A stretch of 64,000 bases of DNA, taken from the NCBI RefSeq assembly GCF_003573695.1, contig NC_039365.1, forward strand, positions 78,445,082 to 78,509,081, in the 5' to 3' direction. The DNA is from Papaver somniferum. Lineage: Eukaryota; Streptophyta; Magnoliopsida; Ranunculales; Papaveraceae. How positions within the stretch are numbered: the stretch's first letter is position 1; every line of letters starts with the position of its first letter. Under the pieces are notes generated by a model. It did no database searches and was not told the origin of the DNA. It saw only the letters and a program-made list of their open reading frames with translations. Position numbers and translations under genes: made by a program. Shown piece after piece: positions 56,891-64,000 of the stretch.

Positions 56891-59280
56891 TTGCTATCTC
56901 AAGCATGTTTGTCAATGTTAGTGATCAAAACTATAAGTCTTGATTTCTAGTCTATTATAACTAAGTCTCAGACTAGGATAGAAAGTGTAGTTGAGCTCAA
57001 GGACTTCATGGCGATTCATCATACAAGAAGAAGAACTACCCAAGGAACCGGTAGAACTTCTTGACAAAAAGGTATGTGAAGACTTGAACTTATCTGTCAC
57101 TCAATAGTTTATCTACTCTATCTCATACTATTTGAGACAAGAAGTCGTATGCTATATATATAGACTTGGATTATACACATTTGGTATTTCGAGCCGAGTA
57201 TACCTCGCCTATCTAGATATCGAAATATGTGTTGGTAAGCGTTTCGCTTCGATCAAGTTTATCTTTACCTAGTGACTAAAGTCATGATATGTTTCAATCA
57301 CTTTGAAAATTGCTTTGACGAGAAATGGTGTAACAACTATATAACGTCCTCTAAGAATGTTTCAATGACTGAAATGAGAGTTTAGATTACATAACCAATG
57401 GTGGACATAAATATTGTTGTGGAAACACATTTATGTATAAGTCTTATTCCTTGAACCAAAGTTTGCGAACTTTGTTGATCAAGAGAAACCGAAAAATGGC
57501 GTGAGCCAAGTCCGCGAACTCAGTCCGCGAACTTCCGAACTTCTCACCCCGAGAAATTCTGCTGGAGTTGAAAAACTAGACTAGTCCGCGAACCCATTCT
57601 GCGAACCGGCGGAAGGTCTTTGCCGAGATTTTCTGCTGGAGTTTGTAAATTCTACCGGTTGCATAAGTCCGTGAACCTAGTCTGCGAACTTAAGAAGGTT
57701 ATATATATGAAGATGATTTCTGAACTTAAACTTATAAAGACTAAGGAATGCAGTTTGCAAACCGTGGCTATAAAGTTCATGAACCAATTCGAGTGAATCA
57801 AATCATCTTTGCTTCAATTGTGTCTTGTGTAGTACAAAAGATTTCCTTGCAATTGAACAACTCTCTAACTAGTTCATTTGAGTCATTTGAACTATTTACG
57901 GTGAAGAAGAACATGGTTGATATGACATGCTCATATGGCTAACCTTTTGGTTGACTATTATTGAACCAACAAGTACATACGTTTGGGTACGGTTAACAAA
58001 TCTAGAAACGTGCATTGTCAAGTGTGTGTAACAATCTAAGTTTTCAATCTAACGGTTGAGAAATATTAGCTTCAATCTAAATCAGGTTTTCATATAATGG
58101 TGGATATTGTTTGCTTTGTGACCAAGGAAAAACCCTGATTTCAAAGACTATATAAGAGGATATCGAGCAACTCTACAAAACTAATCCCCACACCTTTCGT
58201 GTGATACTAGTTTGCATACTAGAGTCGATTCTCCTTTAACCCCTGGTTTTCTTTTCTCAAACCGGGTTAACGACTTAAAGTCTTCATTGGGATTGTGAAG
58301 CCATACCGATACTACTTTTATCATAGTTGTGTGATATGATCTTGCATCTTCTATCGTACGAGTATAATCAGATTGATTGGCTTGAGATTGATATCTCCGA
58401 TAGGCAAGATATAAAAAGTAATCAGAAACGTCTTCCTCTCATCGTTTGTGATTACACAACATCTTGTTTCGCTACCATACGATTAAGATTGTAATGAGGT
58501 GATTGATAACTCTAGGTTGTTCTTCAGGGATATAAGACCGGATTATCAATTGGTTCTTGTTCACCTTGATTATTATTAAAAGACAGAACAAAACCTTTAG
58601 GGTTTATCTGTGGAGACAAATTGATCCTTTGATAGACTTTTCTGTGTGAGACAGATTTTTTTTTTGTCAAAGCCTGCGATTTTGGATCGTAACAACTCTT
58701 AGTTGTGGGTGAGATCAGCTAAGGGAATCAAGTGCACAGTATCCTGCTGGGATCAGAGGCGTAGGAGTATAATTGTACCTTGGATCAGTGGGAGATTGAT
58801 TGGGGTTCAATTACAGACCAGTACGAAGTTAGCTTGGAGTAGGCTAGTGTCTGTAGCGGCTTAATACAGTGTGTGTTCAATCTGGACTAGGTCCCGGGGT
58901 TTTTCTGCATTTGTGGTTTCCTCGTTAACAAAATTTCTGGTGTTTGTGTTATTTCAATTTCCGCATTATATTGTTTTATCTTTATAATTGAAATAATACA
59001 GGTTGTGCGTTTGAATTAATCAATTGTAAATCCGACCTTTGGTTGTTGATTGATATTGATTGATCCTTGGATATTGGTCTTTGGTACCATCCAAGTTATT
59101 CCTTGTATTTGAATAGAACTCGCAGTCTTGCTTGAGTAAATCAAATCAAGAGAGAGATATAAACTCGTTGATGTACTTTTAATTGATTGAGTCTTGTTGA
59201 TTCTCTTAAAAGTATATTCGAGTTTGTCCATACAGATTGCTAAGAGAAATATTGGGTGGTATTGTTATACCCCCGTTTTT
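56891..59280 (+). repeat. duplicated 3' LTR, subfamily A (first 33 bp missing)
   Basis: Begins inside the LTR at 'ttgctatctcaagcatg' (equivalent to 51645) and ends CCCCCGTTTTTTCA followed by GCTAT and the same flank as copy 1. It is therefore a duplicate of 51645-55320 without the solo LTR and not an independent insertion. Decamers lie at about 57510-57690. Confidence 0.9.
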
Positions 59281-60828
59281 TCAGCTATATTTGTAATTCT
59301 AGTTTTAATAAATTAAAAGTACGACGGTTTGTTTAAATGAAATTACATAATTTTAAAATTAAGCATTTTACATTAGCTTCACTAATGAGAAGTACTAGGT
59401 GGAACAACTACAAATAAGGGGTTGAAATAGTTCAACACCTTAAGGATTTCGAAACATTTCGAAATGAAAAGCCATATATTTCTATCTTCGCCATTCAGGT
59501 AAAGAATTTCTTACCATCTCAGCATCAGTTTCACTTCTCAGTCTATATCGATTGGCTTTCGTAGATACAACTACAAACTCACTTACTTCTTTCTTAATTG
59601 TACTAAAACAATTTTTTTAATGTCGCATATAGCACGACGACTCGGATTACGAGTGTCACTGCAGAACCCGTCGTGAATAACCGCCTAGAAAATCACCCAT
59701 GGATAGTTTGCTGAAGCAAGCTGAGTACATAAAAAGAACATAGTTTCTGCAAATATATTCATGTTCTTCTGCAGTATACGTAGCTCGTAGAATTAATTAG
59801 GGCCGAGATATCTTTCGAAAAATTTGTTGAATTGAAATTCTTTTAAGCTTAGAGAAGAAGAGTAAAGAGACTAGAGGTGTAGAATGTATGAATTTAGAGC
59901 TGAAATAAGGAGTATTTATAGAACTCAAAATTCTAGTCGTTGGATGACAAAAAATTTCGGTCGTCCAGATTTAGCCGTTGGCGGTTTTGGATCACACGCT
60001 GGAGGATTCACTTCAAACTTTGGCGTTTATATGAAAAACTGGCAGTTTTGGATCACACTCCAGCGTGTTTGGTGCCATCGCGCGGTTATTGATCAAGCGC
60101 GCGTGTAATCTACGGCCGCACTCAATAAACCCTCAAATTTATTAGTTTACCCATCAGTTTTTCAAGTTTATTGAGTCCAGCAATAGAAACTGCCCTTAGA
60201 GTCTGTAGTGTATCATCTCTAGTCGAGGGTTTTTGGTTTAAACTCTTGTATTTGGTTTGTGTTTTAATATATTCTTCTTTGCTCGAAAAGGAAAAATAAT
60301 TTTTAGTTTTGAGCTCCATTAGGGAACATTATTTAAATACCCCTCAAAATCCACACCTTAAAATATATCATTGTTCAATTTTTAAATATACTCCTACCTT
60401 CTGAAAAGTAGAAGCAACTAGCACAAGTTGCTTTCAGAAATTGATGCAAATAGCACAAGTTGCTTCCGGAAGCGGAAATAACTTTATACAAGTTGACTCC
60501 AAAAAAAATATTTTTTATCCCTCGAAGATATTTGTACAAGATCAATAAAAATGGAGGGTATTTATAACAGTCTCACATTAATATATTAACAATACTCATC
60601 TTATACGAGCATTTCTAATGATACTAGGATATATATCTTACGTTGGGACCTAAAAATAAGATTTTATTGATTTGAAACAAATGGATTTTTATTGTAATAA
60701 TCATTTTAGATGTTTTATCTATAATATAATTATTGTCTAATTGTAAAAAACAAAATTTATAAAAAATAGTTAAAAGGTTATAAATAATTTAAAACTGAAG
60801 CAAAGCAATTGATGAAGTGGTTTGCATG
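59281..60828. other. flanking DNA, copy 2 of the tandem duplication
   Basis: Matches 55321-56860. The Myb/SANT-like frame (about 59432-59880, minus strand) is broken by an indel near 59615, so no long ORF remains. The MITE-like repeat is at 60334-60564. Confidence 0.85.
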
Positions 60829-60859
60829 ATAATATCTTCCATGCCTCGCCATTAAGACT

Positions 60860-60965
60860 ACTTAACGTCACATGTTCGGATTTTGAAAACCATCAAGTGG
60901 TCTTATTTTCATGCTCCCTTTTCACCGCGGAGGTAGGGTTCAAACCCCGTAATCTTCATAATCCA
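60860..60965 (+). mobile_element. possible tRNA-derived SINE head fragment
   Basis: 'GGTTCAAACCCC' at about 60929 fits a pol III B box (GGTTCGANNCC), and 'caagtggtctt' about 45 bp upstream could be a degenerate A box, with 'catgctcccttttcacc' between, as in plant SINE heads. No TSD or poly-A tail was identified. Confidence 0.35.
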
Positions 60966-61024
60966 CTCTAAATTTAAGGAGTATGTACCACTAGTCTAGA
61001 GTATAAAAAGAAAAAATAAATAAA

Positions 61025-61880
61025 ATGATATCAATAATTTTAGATATCCAAACTCCATTAGAAATGCCCCATGGGACAGACGAAGAAAATTATTCGAATT
61101 TCATTTTAAGTGAAGTGGATTTTGATGACGCGTTATCCCTGCAAATAGATAGAAATATATTATTGATCACTTCTTCCTCTCTCGTCTCCCCCCCTCCTCT
61201 TCACAGAAAAAAAAAGCTTCTCACCGGTAATACTTCCGGCTCAGATCTGGTCCTTCTGAGGTCGGATCTGAGCGGGATCTTCTTTCATTTTTTTGGCTTT
61301 AGGTTAGATCTTTGTTCTTAGCTAGTTTTATTATGGTTTTCTCTTACCTTTTGGTAAGTTTTGTACACCCTTATAGTGTTTTTATCTCCTCTATTAGAGA
61401 GGTTTATCTCGGTTTTAATGGCCGTTCTTGTGTTCAATGGGTTTTAAGATCACTTGAGATGATTTTCAACTACGAAAACTTCATCATTGTTAGCTCCGTC
61501 GACCGAAACTTCACCAAAATCTTCATCAAATATTTATCCGGCGACGGAAATTTCATGATTGATGCTTTTGACGACGAAATCTCCATCACAAGTTTTAAGA
61601 AATTTGAGCAAATCACTCCAATTTTTGGAGCACATCTTTATGAAGAAGAAAAACAAACAAAATGGTTGGAATACACTTCCGAGAAAAATCATTATTCCTC
61701 CGACTTGATCGGTTCTTATTCATAGTTGTATTGGTTCTACAACAGCAATCATTCTCTTTCTCTTGTCGGATTTCTTGGTATACTTGTACGACATGTCTAT
61801 TCGTATTTTCTTAATTTTGATTTTAAACCCATTGTAACCTTGAATTTCCATTAACGAAAAGGTTCTCTGCATCAAAAAAT
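61025..61880 (+). mobile_element. possible LINE-like remnant with open frames of unknown function
   Basis: Two overlapping frames, 61025-61321 (98 codons) and 61312-61725 (137 codons), follow a pyrimidine-rich stretch and a GC-richer segment ('cagatctggtccttctgag'). They end before 'cattgtaacct' and 'aacgaaaaggttctctgcatc' and an A-rich tail (61878-61890), which looks like a plant LINE 3' end. 'atagaaat' occurs at 61149 and 61897 and might be a short TSD. The protein (SVDRNFTKIFIKYLSGDGNF and so on) is not recognised; a genuine small gene cannot be excluded. Confidence 0.3.
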
Positions 61881-62930
61881 AAAATAAACATAAAATATAG
61901 AAATCTAACTAATGCCATGTCTGTAGATTATGAATGTAGCTGGAGAAGTAGAAATCCTTGAACAGGGCTGGTGGTTAAAGAAAGATAAGTTTGTTCCTAT
62001 TAGTGTATGGTCCCACACGGCACATTTTAGTAACAGCGTGTTCTCGTAGTACAAGTCTTTCTCATGCATAGTCAGCAGTTTGTTCTGGATCTCAGTTGTA
62101 AAGTCAGCAATTGGACCTGTGTGAGAAATTTTGTTACTCCTTTGCAGTATTATATCTAAAGCTCTTTCCATCAGAAACTTAAATGGGAACTTTTTTATCT
62201 AGTGTTCTTTGATATCATTATGGTTTTACTTTTATACTTCTTCAATGAAATGGCTAATCAAAGTTTCTTCGTACCAGCTGAGAAAGAATGTTACGACTTT
62301 AACTGTTTAGGATATTATTACCAATGCATGACAACTATCTGCACCAAATATTAGCTACATATACAACAATTAATGTTAAACTATTAGTTGTTAACAACGA
62401 TAACTATGACACTAAACCTTACAAGTTACAACTCAAAAACTGAACAAATCCCATAAAAGAACAAAAAATGAGGTTAGGCGTAGATGTCACCCTTTTTTGG
62501 CAATGCGATTCAAGCACTCATGGTTACTGATTATGGACTTAGGTTTAAGGATATAGTCGAGTGTACGTATCTATTATTCAGGAAGCATAGACATAATTCT
62601 ATTTTTTTCTTCTGTTTGGAGATAGGAAATCTAACGTAAGCAGATTTGAGGAGAACCCTGAAAGTAGCAAACTTTCTAGTTTGGTAATCCATACTCCTTC
62701 CCGTGAACATCAAAAACGACAGGAACATCACCATCTGGAAACTCCTTAGAGTCGTTGATTTTGGCTTTCCAAAAGAGGATTAGTACTCATTCTCATTTCT
62801 CTTTTTTTTTTCTCCATTCTACATTTATTATTGGCCGACTGTTGACAGCTCCCGCCCTCATATGAATACGACCAGTTGGTGCGGCACTACGCACCGCGCC
62901 CACATTCTATTGGACCCACTTGATCAAACA
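61881..62930. other. unassigned DNA upstream of the gene promoter
   Basis: AT-rich, not matching other repeats in the window. A short minus-strand frame (about 62676-62785) reads FPDGDVPVVFDVHGKEYGLP and stops, and another (61905-62171) reads MERALDIILQRSNKISHTG. Both have ordinary protein-like composition and could be exon remnants of a host gene on the minus strand, but I do not recognise them and see no convincing splice frame. Confidence 0.3.
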
Positions 62931-62935
62931 CTGTC

Positions 62936-63071
62936 CCGACACGTGGTTTGTTCTCTGGGTCCTACCACCATCATCCACCACCCAATCCTCATTATTCTTC
63001 TTTTAACTCTCTAATCACACTGACAGTGTCTTTCCCATGCAACATTTACGAGCGCCATTTATATATAGAGA
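62936..63071 (+). promoter_or_regulatory. core promoter of the pectin acetylesterase gene
   Basis: A G-box-like ACACGTGG (62939-62946) and the TATA box TTTATATATAGAG (63059-63071) precede a pyrimidine-rich leader. Transcription would begin near 63095-63105. The distance to the first splice donor (63440) fits a normal plant 5' UTR. Confidence 0.6.
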
Positions 63072-63146
63072 CCAGTGAGTGGTTATGAACCTGAATTCAC
63101 TTCACTGCTACTTCACTGGTTAACTACTGTTTTATAGGATCCACCG

Positions 63147-63188
63147 ATGATAATCATTTGTACTAGTATGTTTCTTCTGTTACAGTAA
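63147..63188 (+). promoter_or_regulatory. upstream ORF, 13 codons
   Basis: ATG at 63147 and TAA at 63186-63188 lie within the predicted leader, before the intron. If the leader is as drawn, it could lower translation of the main ORF. No conserved peptide is recognised. Confidence 0.35.
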
Positions 63189-63265
63189 ATAAAAGATTGG
63201 ATTAACTTAAACGAGTTTTTCTAAGGTTTAAGATTTCAAAGTGAATAACTGTTGAATTTTGTTTC

Positions 63266-63308
63266 TCTATCTCTCTCTCTCTCTCTCTCTCCAAGAAGAA
63301 GAAGAAGA
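63266..63308 (+). repeat. CT microsatellite followed by GAA repeat
   Basis: About ten CT units, then four GAA units, in the leader. CT/GA runs near start sites are common in plant genes. Confidence 0.9.
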
Positions 63309-63439
63309 CTGTCGGTGTTTAATTCACAATAAATAGGATAGTCTGGGTAGTCAGAATTTTAATTTGTCAGCTGACAAAACTGGGTTTTTAGATTCCGGCA
63401 TACTTGATTAGCCGGAGGAAAGCAAAGTCTTTTTTTCAG

Positions 63440-63798
63440 GTAACAATAAACCAAATTTAATCTTCTTAGTTTATATTCTTGAGCAATTTTTTTTTAGTCT
63501 GACTAAATTTGGAAGAAGAAAAACTACTTCAGTTGTCATGTAAGAGAATGAATATTTTTTACTTGGTTGCTATTTTTAGTTTATAATCTTAAATACTGAA
63601 ATCTCTCAGATTTTCTTACTTTTGAGTTTTGACATAGAAACGGCAAAGTTTGAGTTAAACATGTGACTTCTATATACTTCAAATGCTATGATTGCTATAT
63701 TTAGTTCTATTTTCAGTGCAGTTTCTAATAGACTGTATTTGACTTACTAATACTCTCCTCTGTTTTGATTCGTTCTTTTGTTTTTCCTGGTTGAACAG
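63440..63798 (+). other. 5'-UTR intron (359 bp)
   Basis: Donor GTAACA at 63440 and acceptor ...TTGAACAG at 63798, with a T-rich stretch upstream of the acceptor. Splicing places the ATG one base into the next exon. There are stops in all frames. Confidence 0.65.
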
Positions 63799-63799
63799 G

Positions 63800-63920
63800 A
63801 TGTTCGACCCGAAAACGCGTGCATTCTTAAATGTGCTTATCATTCTATGTATTACACTGAAGACAAATGGGTTTTACGTAGGAATCACATACGTCGAAAA
63901 TGCCATTGCAAAAGGAGCTG
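63800..63920 (+). CDS. PAE: pectin acetylesterase, first coding exon (gene continues beyond window)
   Basis: ATG at 63800 opens a hydrophobic signal peptide (about residues 8-22, FLNVLIILCITLKTN), then FYVGITYVENAIAKGA, which is the conserved N-terminus of mature plant pectin acetylesterases (family CE13/notum-like; family pattern ITYV.NAVAKGAVCLDGS.P.YH, from memory). The exon ends at GCTG|GTATAATA (63920/63921), a phase-1 donor right after AKGA, so the next exon should restore V-CLDGS. The enzyme removes acetyl groups from pectin in the cell wall and is secreted. The start is chosen because it gives a signal peptide and follows a good acceptor. 40 codons plus one base are in the window; intron 2 starts at 63921. 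Confidence 0.8.
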
Positions 63921-64000
63921 GTATAATAAAAATCTGTTACTTCAGTTTATGAATTGAATTCTGTTTTCACTCAAAACTAGCTAGCTAGTTCAGTCTAGCA
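63921..64000 (+). other. start of intron after the first coding exon
   Basis: Begins GTATAATAAA; the frame runs into stops soon after. The acceptor lies outside the window. Confidence 0.7.

Larger units (their letters stand above)
63095..63439 (+). other. 5'-UTR exon 1 (start approximate)
   Basis: A leader between the inferred start site and the donor CAG|GTAACA at 63439/63440. It contains a CT microsatellite and GAA run (63266-63308) and one small upstream ORF (63147-63188, 13 codons, M-I-I-I-C...). The exon start is inferred from the TATA box only. Confidence 0.5.

Noticed and set aside
56891..59280. Independent LTR insertion
   Set aside because: The flank and TSD base-for-base copy those of 55320 onward; it is a segmental duplicate.
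60929..60942. tRNA gene (B-box-like sequence)
   Set aside because: No cloverleaf can be built around it; at best a SINE head remnant.

Overview
This is plant nuclear DNA, almost all of it a pile of nested LTR retrotransposons. The first coding exon of one ordinary gene appears at the right edge. Evidence for a plant: copia-type primer sites matching initiator tRNA-Met, an Athila-type Ty3/gypsy polyprotein with an Asp-type primer site, and a gene start that reads like a plant pectin acetylesterase with a 5'-UTR intron. The repeat style made me think of Ranunculales (for example Papaver), but this is a weak guess from memory. I see no bacterial or organellar genes, rRNA, tRNA or CRISPR.

Layout. 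1-2618: 3' tail and 3' LTR of an Athila-like element that enters from the left. 2619-7440: repeat-rich DNA with an apparent minus-strand LTR whose U3 carries 214-bp and 85-bp minisatellites. 7440-23442: pieces of a long-LTR family starting TGTTAGAGC, including a CCHC gag fragment. A complete minus-strand gag-only copia-like element (13901-23314, TSD CTCTT) is nested in one LTR. 23443-45230: a decayed plus-strand Athila element (protease, RT, RNase H, integrase, 3' LTR). It was broken first by a minus-strand long-LTR element (23751-35408, TSD CCCAG), which was itself broken by a young non-autonomous Athila-like element (28054-34769, TSD TTGGA). It also holds a 777-bp inverted-repeat transposon, a chromovirus-derived insertion and a truncated LINE-like insertion with a 15-bp TSD. 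45861-55320: a complete long-LTR element without pol (TSD GCTAT), with a solo LTR (TSD TGGTG) inside its 3' LTR. 55321-60828: flanking DNA carrying a Myb/SANT-like transposon ORF; most of that 3' LTR plus this flank is tandemly duplicated. 60829-62930: short repeats and unassigned DNA. 62930-64000: promoter, spliced leader and first coding exon of the pectin acetylesterase gene.

How the parts relate. Exact target-site duplications let the insertions be ordered: Athila first, then the long-LTR element inside its gag-pol, then the non-autonomous element inside that. Most elements here have no pol and would need enzymes supplied in trans. The most unusual signal is in the U3 regions of the long-LTR families. 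At the same distance upstream of the TATA box, each subfamily carries several copies of one short motif. Between subfamilies the motif changes as a set while the surrounding LTR stays alignable. I found no complete undescribed system; that motif pattern and the dense TGGGCY cluster in the non-autonomous element are the best leads.
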